Assembly (NCBI GenBank): GCA_002356515.1
Contig: AP017605.1
Coordinates: forward strand, 2,046,001 to 2,110,000
Source: Mesorhizobium loti
Lineage (GTDB): Bacteria; Pseudomonadota; Alphaproteobacteria; Rhizobiales; Rhizobiaceae
Length of the DNA: 64,000 nt
Direction of reading: 5' to 3'
Part shown: positions 52,823 to 61,433 of the stretch, piece after piece
How positions within the stretch are numbered: the stretch's first letter is position 1
Layout of the letters: every line of letters begins with the position of its first letter
Made by a program: the position numbers and the translations under genes
The notes under the pieces: model-generated
What the model saw: the letters and a program-made list of their open reading frames with translations, nothing else
Databases searched by the model: none
What the model was told of the DNA's origin: nothing

Positions 52823-53710
52823 ATGCGAAACCTGCCGCATCTCATTTACCTGGAAGCCTTTGAAGCGGCGGCGCGGCATCTGAGCTTCACCCGGGCCGCC
52901 GAGGAGTTGAATTGCACCCAGGCGGCAATCAGCCAACGGGTGCGGGCGCTGGAGCAATTCTTCGCCCGGCCGCTGTTCCACCGGCGCAGCAATGGCCTGG
53001 AACTCACCGAAGTCGGCACGGCCTATCTGCCGGGAATAGCCGAGGCTCTGGATCGGGCCGAGGCGGCGACCGAAGGGATGCTGGGCGCGCAGGCGCAGAC
53101 CAGCGTGACGGTTTCAGCTCCGCTCAGCTTCGTCACGCTGTGGCTCGCACAGCACCTGGCTGGTTTCTCCGCTGCCCATCCGCGCATCGAGGTGCGGCTG
53201 AACAGCACGATCTGGACCGACCCCAATGTGGAACTGGCGGATCTCAGCATTCTGGCGCTCGATCCGCTGCAGCCTGTATCGGGTGCCGTGCAACTGGGAC
53301 AAGAGCGGCTGATGCTTCTCTGCGATCCCGAGACTGGCCGCCAAGCCGCAGCGAAGCCCAGTGCGAACTGGCTCAACGCCGCCCGGCTCATCTATGTGCA
53401 GGGCAGGATGCAGCTGCTGGACCTTTGGGCGAAGAAGGAAAACATCGGCATCGCGCCGCAACAGGCGCCGATCAAGGCCGACAATGCGGCAGCGGCATTG
53501 GAGATAGCCGCATGCGCCGGCGGCATCACCGCCGTCATGTCGACCTATGCGGCAAGCTACCTGGCCTCGGGGCGGCTGGTGGCGCCGTTCGGCCCGGGGG
53601 AAATCCTGCCCGTTGCCCTGCATGCGGTGCCCAATCAACAGCGCCGCCTCTCGCGGTCCGCGACGCTGTTCCTGCAATGGCTGTCAGGGGAGATACCATT
53701 CCACCGCTAG
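52823..53710 (+). CDS. LysR-family regulator, GcvA-like
   Basis: A 295-residue LysR protein of the GcvA type: LPHLIYLEAFEAAARHLSFT, then the helix-turn-helix RAAEELNCTQAAISQRVRAL and FFARPLFHRRSNGLELTE. GcvA-type regulators control glycine and one-carbon genes, which suits the divergent soxBDAG operon. The stop overlaps, by four bases, the region before the leftward DUF1127 gene's tail end. Confidence 0.93.
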   Translation: MRNLPHLIYLEAFEAAARHLSFTRAAEELNCTQAAISQRVRALEQFFARPLFHRRSNGLELTEVGTAYLPGIAEALDRAEAATEGMLGAQAQTSVTVSAPLSFVTLWLAQHLAGFSAAHPRIEVRLNSTIWTDPNVELADLSILALDPLQPVSGAVQLGQERLMLLCDPETGRQAAAKPSANWLNAARLIYVQGRMQLLDLWAKKENIGIAPQQAPIKADNAAAALEIAACAGGITAVMSTYAASYLASGRLVAPFGPGEILPVALHAVPNQQRRLSRSATLFLQWLSGEIPFHR

Positions 53711-53723
53711 ATCGAGCATTGCT

Positions 53724-53879
53724 TCAACGGCGCCGGCTCGCGTAGCGGGCATGTTGGCGGATCTCCGAACGGGAAATGCCGGCATCCGCCAGAGTGCTGT
53801 CCGGAACCCGCCGCAAGCTTGCAAGCGTCTGGCGATAGACAAGCCAGCGGGTAAAGCGGTCTCGAAGTTCGTACAACAT
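53724..53879 (-). CDS. DUF1127 small protein
   Basis: A 51-residue Arg-rich protein. RFTRWLVYRQTLASLRRVPDS followed by LADAGISRSEIRQHARYASR is the DUF1127 pattern. Rhizobial and Rhodobacter DUF1127 proteins are tied to stress and small-RNA control, and one (CcaF1) was reported to bind RNA. AAGGAG is eight bases before the ATG, and a 7-bp GC hairpin lies immediately before that ribosome binding site. It converges with the GcvA-like gene. Confidence 0.88.
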   Translation of the reverse strand: MLYELRDRFTRWLVYRQTLASLRRVPDSTLADAGISRSEIRQHARYASRRR

Positions 53880-53892
53880 GATCGTCTCCTTG

Positions 53893-53911
53893 GCGCGGGG
53901 AATGCCCGCGC
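53893..53911 (-). promoter_or_regulatory. 5'-UTR hairpin at the DUF1127 ribosome binding site
   Basis: Read on the minus strand, GCGCGGG and CCCGCGC form a 7-bp GC stem around a five-base loop and end two bases before AAGGAG of the DUF1127 gene. Such a fixed stem next to the Shine-Dalgarno site may affect ribosome loading or serve as a processing site. Confidence 0.45.
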
Positions 53912-54112
53912 GTTTGGCTAATCGAAAACGCAAAGTATCTATGCAAAGCGCATGCATGATCGAAAGGATTGCACTGGCTTTCCGGCCAACCGGGGTGCCT
54001 GCCAGTGTCCCGCCAAGCGGGATTGTCCAATGCCGCCAACACCCGGATACTTGCGCATCACGCCCGCTTCGCGCTACAGCCAAGGTCGCAAGGCATTTTT
54101 CATTTCTGCAAA

Positions 54113-54982
54113 ATGGATATTGGCTGGGACGATCTTCGGCTGTTTCTCGACGTTGCGCGGCTGGGTGGCCTGAGCGCGGCGACGACAACCACGCGCCTCA
54201 GCGCAGCCACGCTTGGACGACGCGTCACCGCGCTCGAGAAGCAGATCGGCGAACCGCTGTTCGTGCGTCAGCAGACCGGCTATCGGCTGACCCCGGTCGG
54301 GGAAGAACTGCTGCGGCGCGCCGAGGACGTCGAGGCGGCGATGCAATCGCTGACCCGCTGGCGCGAAGGCACCCTGCCCGACCGCATTGTCCGCGTCTCG
54401 GCCGGGCCATGGACCTCGGCTTTCATATCAGCCCATATCGGCGAGGTCTGGACGGTCGATGACGGCATAAGGGTGGAGTTCGTCACCACCACCGGCCGGG
54501 TCGACATCGGTCGCCGTGCCGCCGACATCGGCATCCGCAGCGAGCGGCCGACCGAGCAGTGGCTGGCAGGCCGGCAGAGCGGCAAGGTCGCCCACGCGCT
54601 TTATTCCGGACGCCACCTCGTCAACGGCATCGCCGCCGGCCTGTTCGTCGGCGTCACCGGCGAAGGCGCAAACATCGCTTCGGCGCGCTGGCTGCAAGCC
54701 CATCACGGCGACCGCATTGCCGTGCGCGGCAACAACACCCATTCGGTGCGCGAACTGGTGGCCGCCGGCGCCGGCCTTTCGGTCTTTCCTTGCTTCGTCG
54801 GCGACAGCGATCCACGGCTGGTCCGCGTCGCCCAGCCCATCCCCGAACTCGAAACCGACCAATGGATCGTCACTCATCACGAGGAACGCCATTCCCCACC
54901 GGTCCGAAAAGTCGCCGGCCGGATTGCCGCCTTGATGCAAGCGCACCAGCCGCTGTTTCGCGGCGAGACGCCGATCCGGTAA
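54113..54982 (+). CDS. LysR-family regulator
   Basis: A 289-residue LysR protein. WDDLRLFLDVARLGGLSAATT leads into the helix-turn-helix TTRLSAATLGRRVTALEKQ, and IGEPLFVRQQTGYRLTPVG follows. No metabolic gene is divergently coupled to it, so its target is unknown. The ATG at 54113 gives the normal LysR length; only a weak purine patch precedes it. Confidence 0.9.
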   Translation: MDIGWDDLRLFLDVARLGGLSAATTTTRLSAATLGRRVTALEKQIGEPLFVRQQTGYRLTPVGEELLRRAEDVEAAMQSLTRWREGTLPDRIVRVSAGPWTSAFISAHIGEVWTVDDGIRVEFVTTTGRVDIGRRAADIGIRSERPTEQWLAGRQSGKVAHALYSGRHLVNGIAAGLFVGVTGEGANIASARWLQAHHGDRIAVRGNNTHSVRELVAAGAGLSVFPCFVGDSDPRLVRVAQPIPELETDQWIVTHHEERHSPPVRKVAGRIAALMQAHQPLFRGETPIR

Positions 54983-55117
54983 GCCTCAGGCGATGAGCCG
55001 GCCCACAATGCCGATTTCGCGCGCAGGTGGCTATCAGGTTCAGACGGGTGGCGGCCGCCTTGCGCCGGGCTTTCTGGACCTTGACCAGCATCGCCAGGGC
55101 CCGCCTGCGGGGCTGAA

Positions 55118-56020
55118 CTAGCCGAGAGTTTGACTGGCCAGCGCATAGGTTACCGGCGCGGTTGCACCGCCGACGGCAAAATCGGTGAGGCGTTTGCCCA
55201 TCGACATGGTGAGCACCGTATCGAAGACCGGCATTCCACTGTGCGACAGAAAGGCTGCGAATTCGCCATTGTCCATGTGGGTGTCGATCCGCAGGAAAGA
55301 CCCCGAATGGTCGGCCACGTGCGGCCGGACGACCGCCACGGCATCTGCATCGCTTTGCGCCACGACCGGCCCCACGACATGGCCCCGCCCGAACGGCCGG
55401 CAGAGCGCGAAAGCGATCAGCGTATCGCCCCTGAAAAGCCCATAGCCGGCCGAGTGCGCGAAAAGCTTTTCGATGAGTGCCGTCCGCCTCACCCCAAACC
55501 CGGCCGCATCGAGCGCGATCACGGCAGGAATATCGCTTGCGTCCAAAATCCGCACATCGCCTCGAATATTTGCCGGCCTGCCCGTCGTCTGCAAGCGGGC
55601 GATGCCCTGGCATTGATAAACGGTCTTCTCCGGCTGGAAGTCGAGCGACAGATAGAGCCGCCTTGCCGCGCGCGTGGCATTGAGGCGCAGATCGCGCCCG
55701 GCGACCTTCTCGAAGACCCGCTTCATCAGCCATTGCCCCGCCCCCAGCGTCTGCAGTCGCGGCGAGGTGATGACCATCCCCACAGTGGCGAAATCGGCGC
55801 CATGCGCGAACCACATGGCCGAACCGAGAACCCGGCCGATCTCGTCGAGCGCCACGAACCCCTCTCCCGATTCACGCAGGAATTGCCAGTCCTCGGCGCG
55901 ATGCGGCCATCCCACGGCGAGCGAGTGCGCGTGCAAGCGGTCCAGTTCGACGCCTTCGATGTCGCCGATCCGCATCGAGAAAGTGTCGATTTTCAAGCTT
56001 CCGGACGGCTTCAAGTCCAT
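55118..56020 (-). CDS. GNAT-family acetyltransferase, double-domain type
   Basis: A 300-residue protein. The N-terminal half is GNAT-like: FVALDEIGRVLGSAMWFAHG, then VGMVITSPRLQTLGAGQWLMKRVFEKVAGRDLRL, where RLQTLGAG matches the acetyl-CoA-binding Q/RxxGxG/A loop, and ATRAARRLYLSLDFQP, the usual last unit. The C-terminal half (from DIPAVIALDAAGFGVRR) resembles the second GNAT-like domain (GNAT_acetyltr_2/DUF1248-like). AGGGGC precedes the ATG at 56020; an ATG at 55975 would also do. It is divergent from the ArgE-like gene. Confidence 0.85.
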   Translation of the reverse strand: MDLKPSGSLKIDTFSMRIGDIEGVELDRLHAHSLAVGWPHRAEDWQFLRESGEGFVALDEIGRVLGSAMWFAHGADFATVGMVITSPRLQTLGAGQWLMKRVFEKVAGRDLRLNATRAARRLYLSLDFQPEKTVYQCQGIARLQTTGRPANIRGDVRILDASDIPAVIALDAAGFGVRRTALIEKLFAHSAGYGLFRGDTLIAFALCRPFGRGHVVGPVVAQSDADAVAVVRPHVADHSGSFLRIDTHMDNGEFAAFLSHSGMPVFDTVLTMSMGKRLTDFAVGGATAPVTYALASQTLG

Positions 56021-56138
56021 GCCCCTAAAAGATTGTCGTACCGGGCGCGACACACTGATGGCCACCCTTTGCCCACCAACGCTAAACGAGCGGACCGGTA
56101 CGATTAGCTCGAAAGCCGCGCAGCAACGCAAGATTCAA

Positions 56139-56152
56139 CTGAAACATTTCAG
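56139..56152. promoter_or_regulatory. small palindrome in the GNAT/argE divergent gap
   Basis: CTGAAACATTTCAG has perfect six-base arms around CA. It lies between divergent genes at a suitable place for a shared operator. No regulator is adjacent, and a palindrome of this size can occur by chance. Confidence 0.3.
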
Positions 56153-56258
56153 CTTTCGGCATGCAATCGCGAAAGAATGCACACACTCTCTCCGGAAATC
56201 TAGCAGCATATGGTCGACGGCACCGATCCCGGCGAACCCGAACGTTTTGAGGGCTGGA

Positions 56259-57383
56259 ATGGACGTCTTCGACATCCTCGATCGTCTCGTCGCCTTTCCA
56301 TCGGTGGCCGGCAAACCGAACGGCGATATCGCCGGCTGGATCGAGGCCTATCTCGCGGAACACGCAACCCAGGTCACCGTGCTTCCAGGGCCGGAAGGCG
56401 ATCGTTCCAATCTTTTCGCGACGATCGGCCCCGCCACTGTCCCGGGCTACATCCTGTCCGGCCATATGGACGTTGTTCCCGCCAGCGAACCGCAATGGAG
56501 TTCGAACCCTTTCGCGCTGCGCCGCGACGGCGAACGGCTCTACGGACGTGGCACCACGGACATGAAGGGGTTTCTTGCCGCGGTGCTCGCTGCCGTGCCT
56601 GCGTTGGCGCGGCTGCGCCTTGCCAGGCCAATCCACCTCGCCTTCTCCTATGACGAGGAAGTGGGATGCCGCGGCGTGCCGCATCTGATCGCCCGCCTTC
56701 CCGAACTTTGCGCGAGGCCGCTCGGCGTCATCGTCGGCGAGCCGAGCGGCATGCGTGCCGTGCGCGGCCATAAGGGCAAGGCAGCCGCCCGCGTGGTCAT
56801 CAACGGACGCTCCGGCCATTCCTCCCGACCCGATCTTGGGCTCAACGCCATCCATGCCATGGCCACTGCGCTGAGCGCGGCCGTGAGCGAAGCCGAGCGG
56901 CTGACACACGGTCCGTTCGACGCTGCCTTCGAGCCGCCCTACTCTTCGTTGCAGGCGGGCGTCGTGTCGGGCGGACATCAGGTCAACATCATCCCCGGCA
57001 CCTGCAGTCTGGACCTGGAGGCACGCGCCATACCCGGCATAGACCCGACAAGCCTGCTCGCACCCGTCAAGGCGCGGGCCGAGGCCCTTGCGGCCGATGG
57101 CTTTTGTATCGAGTGGACACCGATAAGCGCCTATCCGGCGATGTCGCTGCCGCCGGACGCGCCACTTGCGGGACTGCTGCACACCTTGACTGGCGAGGTG
57201 CCGCTTGCCGCCGTCAGCTACGGCACGGAGGCCGGGCTTTACCAAGCCGTGGGGCTCGATGCGATCATCTGCGGACCCGGCGACATCGACCGCGCCCACA
57301 AGCCGGATGAGTACATTGTCACCAGCGAACTCGCCGCCTGCCAGCGAATGATCGAGACGCTGGGCGCCCGCTGCGCGACGTGA
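56259..57383 (+). CDS. argE: M20 metallopeptidase, acetylornithine-deacetylase-like
   Basis: A 374-residue di-zinc M20 enzyme. His69 and Asp71 in SGHMDVVP, Asp101 in GRGTTDMKG and Glu133-Glu134 in YDEEVGCRG are the metal and catalytic residues; [11 protein letters not shown] starts the dimer domain and [15 protein letters not shown] supplies the last His. This GPGDI-AHxPDE end is characteristic of ArgE. In a catabolic island it may deacylate another N-acyl amino acid. GAGGG lies before the ATG. The GhrA-like gene follows after 10 bases. Confidence 0.9.
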   Translation: MDVFDILDRLVAFPSVAGKPNGDIAGWIEAYLAEHATQVTVLPGPEGDRSNLFATIGPATVPGYILSGHMDVVPASEPQWSSNPFALRRDGERLYGRGTTDMKGFLAAVLAAVPALARLRLARPIHLAFSYDEEVGCRGVPHLIARLPELCARPLGVIVGEPSGMRAVRGHKGKAAARVVINGRSGHSSRPDLGLNAIHAMATALSAAVSEAERLTHGPFDAAFEPPYSSLQAGVVSGGHQVNIIPGTCSLDLEARAIPGIDPTSLLAPVKARAEALAADGFCIEWTPISAYPAMSLPPDAPLAGLLHTLTGEVPLAAVSYGTEAGLYQAVGLDAIICGPGDIDRAHKPDEYIVTSELAACQRMIETLGARCAT

Positions 57384-57393
57384 GGAAACCGGA

Positions 57394-58317
57394 ATGACAT
57401 TCCTGTTCAATTCCGATGCACGCCGCGGGGCGATCTTCGCCGATGCCTTCGCGAGAGAACTGCCGGACGTCCCCTTCACGATGGATGCCGCAACGGTCGA
57501 TCCCGACGCCGTGCGTTATCTGATCAGCTGGACCGTGCCGGATAACCTTGTCCGCTACGGCAACCTGGAAATCCTGTTTTCCATCGGCGCCGGCGTCGAC
57601 CAGTTTCGCCTCGATGCGGTGCCTGCGAATGTGAAGATCGTACGCATGATCGAGGAAGGCATCGTGCGCATGATGCAGGAATATGTGACGCTTGCCGTGC
57701 TCGCGCTCCACCGCAACCTGCCTGGATATCTGGCACAGCAGCGCGCCGGTGAATGGGCTGATATCGCGCAGCTCCAGGCCGGATCGCGCCGGATCGGCGT
57801 GCTCGGCCTCGGGCAGCTCGGCCAAGCCGTCCTCGACCGCCTGAAGCCCTTCGGCTTCCCGCTCGCCGGATGGAGCCGCTCGCCGCGGCGGATCGAGGGC
57901 GTGACCTGTCATCATGGCGAGCTCGGACTGAAGGAGATGCTCGCCGTCAGCGACATATTGATCTGCCTGCTGCCGCTGACGGAGGAGACGCGCGGTTTTC
58001 TCGATGCCGGCCTGTTTGCGCAACTGCCTGAAGGGGCGGCGCTCGTCCACACCGGCCGGGGGCCGCAGCTCGATCATGAAGCGCTTGTCGCCGCGCTCGA
58101 CAGCGGCCACCTTTCCGCAGCGATGATCGACGTCACCGATCCCGAACCGCTGCCAGCAGGCCATGCGTTCTGGTCGCATCCGAAAATCATCCTGACCCCG
58201 CATGTCGCCAGCGTCACCCAGCCCGCCGGCGCCGCGCAAGCCGTTGTCGAAAACATCCGGCGTTACCGCACCGGTCTTGACCCCATCGGGCTCGTCGACC
58301 GGTCGCGCGGCTATTAG
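57394..58317 (+). CDS. ghrA: D-2-hydroxyacid dehydrogenase, glyoxylate/hydroxypyruvate reductase A type
   Basis: A 307-residue NAD(P)-dependent reductase. [24 protein letters not shown] is the Rossmann segment, the catalytic Arg is in [10 protein letters not shown], the Glu in [15 protein letters not shown] and the His in [11 protein letters not shown]. The lack of the N-terminal GTDN segment and the [10 protein letters not shown] stretch match GhrA. It reduces glyoxylate or hydroxypyruvate. It is probably cotranscribed with the ArgE-like gene upstream; a repeat hairpin lies right after its stop. Confidence 0.87.
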   Translation: MTFLFNSDARRGAIFADAFARELPDVPFTMDAATVDPDAVRYLISWTVPDNLVRYGNLEILFSIGAGVDQFRLDAVPANVKIVRMIEEGIVRMMQEYVTLAVLALHRNLPGYLAQQRAGEWADIAQLQAGSRRIGVLGLGQLGQAVLDRLKPFGFPLAGWSRSPRRIEGVTCHHGELGLKEMLAVSDILICLLPLTEETRGFLDAGLFAQLPEGAALVHTGRGPQLDHEALVAALDSGHLSAAMIDVTDPEPLPAGHAFWSHPKIILTPHVASVTQPAGAAQAVVENIRRYRTGLDPIGLVDRSRGY

Positions 58318-58378
58318 AGCAATTCCAGGAAAGTGTGTGCGGTTTTCTGTCCGGAATTGCTTCAAGAACAAAAAGTTA
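58317..58378. repeat. intergenic stem-loop repeat, copy between ghrA and the cupin gene
   Basis: GCAATTCC (58319-58326) pairs with GGAATTGC (58353-58360); GGAAAG and the GCGGTTTTC part match the copy at 33007-33060. It fills nearly the whole gap between two same-strand genes, with the cupin ATG at 58382. Confidence 0.8.
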
Positions 58379-58381
58379 GAC

Positions 58382-58750
58382 ATGAAAGGCCATCCCTTGT
58401 CCCTGCTCAAGACCGTCGATACCAGCCCGACCTTCCCGCCGCGCGAATCCGGGGCGCTGCCCGGACGGCTGATAGCCGGCAACCCCGCTTTCAAAACCTG
58501 GGCGCAGGACGTCGCCAAGGACGATCTCGTCCACACCGGCGTCTGGGAAGCGACCCCGGGTGAGACGCGCTCGATCAAGGGCGAGACTTTCGAGTTCTGC
58601 CACATCCTCTCCGGCGTGATCGAAATCACGCCGGACGGCGGCAAACCGGTGACCTACCGCGCCGGCGACAGCTTCGTGATGAAACCTGGCTTCACCGGGA
58701 TTTGGAAGACCATCGAAACGGTCCGCAAGATCTACGTGACGGTGGGGTAA
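58382..58750 (+). CDS. small cupin protein
   Basis: A 122-residue single cupin barrel. WEATPGETRSIKGETFEFCHILSG and the second motif TYRAGDSFVMKPGFTGIW resemble the DUF861/ureidoglycine-aminohydrolase-like cupins (EutQ-like group), where Glu in place of the usual second His is common. The metal and ligand are unknown. No good ribosome binding site is visible because the repeat element reaches almost to the ATG. Confidence 0.85.
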   Translation: MKGHPLSLLKTVDTSPTFPPRESGALPGRLIAGNPAFKTWAQDVAKDDLVHTGVWEATPGETRSIKGETFEFCHILSGVIEITPDGGKPVTYRAGDSFVMKPGFTGIWKTIETVRKIYVTVG

Positions 58751-58898
58751 CCGGAGCGCGTGAGGCGCCCGCCTCCGCAACAGATTTTGCCGTCGCCCAT
58801 CGCCGGCACGCAACAATCATCCGCGACCGATCGTCGAACGGTGCATGCTGCGCCAGAGCCCGCGCTAGGCTCCTGCAGAACAGTCCAGAGTGGGTGCC

Positions 58899-60362
58899 AT
58901 GGGCCTGAGCTTCGACCCCGATACCGTCTCCCTTCCCGTCGGCCATTTCATTGGCGGCGAGCTGATAGCGGCCGAGGGTGCGATCGAGATGCACCGCCCA
59001 TCGGACGGCAAAGCCTACACCGCCTGTCCGATCGCGGGCCCCGAGGTGATCGACCGTGCGGTGGACAGCGCTAGGGCGGCGCTGAAGTCCAGCAACTGGG
59101 GCAACGTTCGGCCGCGCGAACGGACGAAGGCACTCCAGACCTGGGCCGACCTGATCGAGGCGGAGGCCGAAACGCTGGCGCGGATCGAGGCGCTGAGCTC
59201 GACCCGGCCCGTCGGCCAGCTCATCGCCAGCGACATCGCCATCACCGCCGAGCAAATCCGCTTCTTCGCCGAGTTCGCCGACAAGGAAGGCAGCGAGCTC
59301 GTGCCGACTGACGACGCCACTCTCGGCATGATCATGAGCGAGCCCTATGGCGTGGTCGGCGCGATCACGCCCTGGAATTTTCCGATCTCGATGGCTGGAT
59401 GGAAGCTTGGTCCGGCGCTGGCTGCGGGCAATGCGGTCGTGCTGAAGCCGTCGGAAATGACGCCCTTTTCGGCAGTCTACATGGCACAACTCGCCGTCAG
59501 GGCGGGTCTGCCGGCAGGGCTTGTAAACGTGGTGCTTGGAGACGGTCCGACGACCGGCACGGCACTGACCGGCCATCCCGAGATCGCCAAGGTCAGCTTC
59601 ACCGGCTCGACCCGCGCCGGCTCGGCGATCATGGAGAATGTCGCACGCACCGGCGTCAAGCCGATGACGCTGGAACTCGGCGGCAAGAGCCCGCAGATCG
59701 TCTTTGCTGATGCCGATCTGGACAAGGCGGCGACGGCCATCGCCGGCAGCGTCACCTTCAATGCCGGCCAGGCCTGCGTCGCCGGCACGCGTCTGATCGT
59801 CGAGAGGAGCGTGGCCGAAAGGCTGACGGCCGCGATCCTGGAGAAGATGAAGGCGGTGCGGCCCGGCCCGACCTGGGACGAGGCGACGCAGTATTCGCCC
59901 ATAATCTCGGAACGGCAGCGGGCGCGCGTCGACGGCATCGTGCGGGCCGCGATCGAGGCCGGCGGCGAATGCCTGACCGGCGGCGGCGTCATGGACAGCC
60001 CAGGCTATTTCTACGAACCGACGCTGATCGCCGATGTCGACCAGGCCAATCCGGCGATCGTCGAGGAAATCTTCGGCCCGGTCCTGACCGTCCAGACCTT
60101 CGAGACCGAGGAGGAGGCGCTGGCGCTGTCTTCCCATCCGACCTACGGGCTGGCGTCCGGCCTGTTCACCGCCGACCTGTCCCGCACGATCCGCTTCGCG
60201 CGCAAGCTCGAGGCCGGCACCGTCTGGGTCAACCGCTACAGCCGCTCGCGCGACCATATCCTGCCGACCGGCGGCTACAAGCGCTCCGGCATCGGCAAGG
60301 ATCTCGGCCGCGAGGCCTATCTCGCCAACCGCAGGACCAAGAGCGTCCTGATAAGCCTCTAG
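58899..60362 (+). CDS. NAD(P)-dependent aldehyde dehydrogenase
   Basis: A 487-residue ALDH: FIGGELIAAEGAIEMHRPSDG at the start, ITPWNFPISMAGWKLGPAL, FTGSTRAG, Glu in LELGGKSPQ and catalytic Cys in AGQACVAGTRL. The end is LPTGGYKRSGIGKDLG instead of the common PFGG, placing it near gamma-glutamyl-aminobutyraldehyde or DhaS-like enzymes. A GTG at 58890 is also in frame. The tartrate-type dehydrogenase gene follows after four bases. Confidence 0.92.
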   Translation: MGLSFDPDTVSLPVGHFIGGELIAAEGAIEMHRPSDGKAYTACPIAGPEVIDRAVDSARAALKSSNWGNVRPRERTKALQTWADLIEAEAETLARIEALSSTRPVGQLIASDIAITAEQIRFFAEFADKEGSELVPTDDATLGMIMSEPYGVVGAITPWNFPISMAGWKLGPALAAGNAVVLKPSEMTPFSAVYMAQLAVRAGLPAGLVNVVLGDGPTTGTALTGHPEIAKVSFTGSTRAGSAIMENVARTGVKPMTLELGGKSPQIVFADADLDKAATAIAGSVTFNAGQACVAGTRLIVERSVAERLTAAILEKMKAVRPGPTWDEATQYSPIISERQRARVDGIVRAAIEAGGECLTGGGVMDSPGYFYEPTLIADVDQANPAIVEEIFGPVLTVQTFETEEEALALSSHPTYGLASGLFTADLSRTIRFARKLEAGTVWVNRYSRSRDHILPTGGYKRSGIGKDLGREAYLANRRTKSVLISL

Positions 60363-60366
60363 AGAG

Positions 60367-61416
60367 ATGCCGATGAAGTCCTATTCGATCGCCCTGATCC
60401 CCGGTGACGGCATCGGCCGCGATGTCACCGCCGCCGCATGGACGGTGCTGGAGACCGCAGCCAAACACGCGGGCTTTGCCTTGACCGCAACCGAGTTCCC
60501 CTGGTCCTGCAAATTCTACAAGGAGACTGGCCGCATGATGCCTGAGGACGGCATCGAGACCTTGCGCGGCTTCGACGCCATCCTTCTCGGCGCCGTCGGC
60601 TGGCCGGCGGAGGTGCCGGATTCCGTTTCGCTGCATGGCCTTTTGCTGCCGATCCGCAAGGCATTCGTGCAATACGCCAACATCCGGCCGCACCGCCTGC
60701 TGCCGGGCGTCACAGGACCGCTGCGGGCGGAAGGTTTCGACATATTATGCATCCGCGAGAACACCGAAGGCGAATATTCGGGCGCCGGCGGGCGCGTGCA
60801 TCAAGGCACGCTGGACGAGGTCGCCGTCGAGACCTCGATCTTCACCCGCGCCGGCGTCGAGCGCATCCTGCGCTTCGGCTTCGAACAGGCACGGACAAGG
60901 CGCGGCAAACTGGCCTCCGTCACCAAGTCCAACGCGCAGAAATACTCGATGGTGTTCTGGGACGAGATCACGCGAAAGCTGGCGGCGGACTATCCGGACG
61001 TTGAAGTGACCAGCTATCATGTCGATGCGCTCGCCGCCCGCATGATCATGGCGCCGGAGAGCCTCGACGTGGTCGTCGCCTCCAACCTGTTCGGCGATAT
61101 CCTCACCGACATCGGCGCGGCGATCCAGGGCGGGCTCGGCTACGCCGCCTCGGCCAACATCAATCCCGACCGCTCGGCGCCATCCATGTTCGAACCGGTG
61201 CACGGCTCGGCGCCCGACATCGCGCATCTCGGCATCGCCAATCCGATCGCCACCATCTGGTCCGGCGCCATGATGCTCGATCATCTCGGCGAAAAGGCCG
61301 CGGCCGGCCGCGTCATGAAGGCGGTCGAAGCCGCAACCGCCAGAGGCATGGGCACCATTCCCGGCAAGGACCGTACGGAAGCCATCACCGCCGCCGTCGT
61401 CGCGGCGCTCACCTGA
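60367..61416 (+). CDS. tartrate / D-malate-type dehydrogenase (isopropylmalate dehydrogenase family)
   Basis: A 349-residue beta-decarboxylating dehydrogenase. IALIPGDGIGRDV opens the fold; the REN TEGEYSG segment, the Tyr-Lys catalytic pair region KSNAQKYS and the metal-binding NLFGDILTDIGAAI are intact, and EPVHGSAPDIA binds NAD. The LHGLLLPIRKAFVQYANIRP segment and Leu-rich specificity loop match tartrate dehydrogenase/D-malate dehydrogenase (TtuC/DmlA) better than LeuB. It would oxidise tartrate or D-malate with or without decarboxylation. It sits between two ALDH genes with very short gaps. Confidence 0.88.
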   Translation: MPMKSYSIALIPGDGIGRDVTAAAWTVLETAAKHAGFALTATEFPWSCKFYKETGRMMPEDGIETLRGFDAILLGAVGWPAEVPDSVSLHGLLLPIRKAFVQYANIRPHRLLPGVTGPLRAEGFDILCIRENTEGEYSGAGGRVHQGTLDEVAVETSIFTRAGVERILRFGFEQARTRRGKLASVTKSNAQKYSMVFWDEITRKLAADYPDVEVTSYHVDALAARMIMAPESLDVVVASNLFGDILTDIGAAIQGGLGYAASANINPDRSAPSMFEPVHGSAPDIAHLGIANPIATIWSGAMMLDHLGEKAAAGRVMKAVEAATARGMGTIPGKDRTEAITAAVVAALT

Positions 61417-61433
61417 TTGCAAGGTCGATTTCA

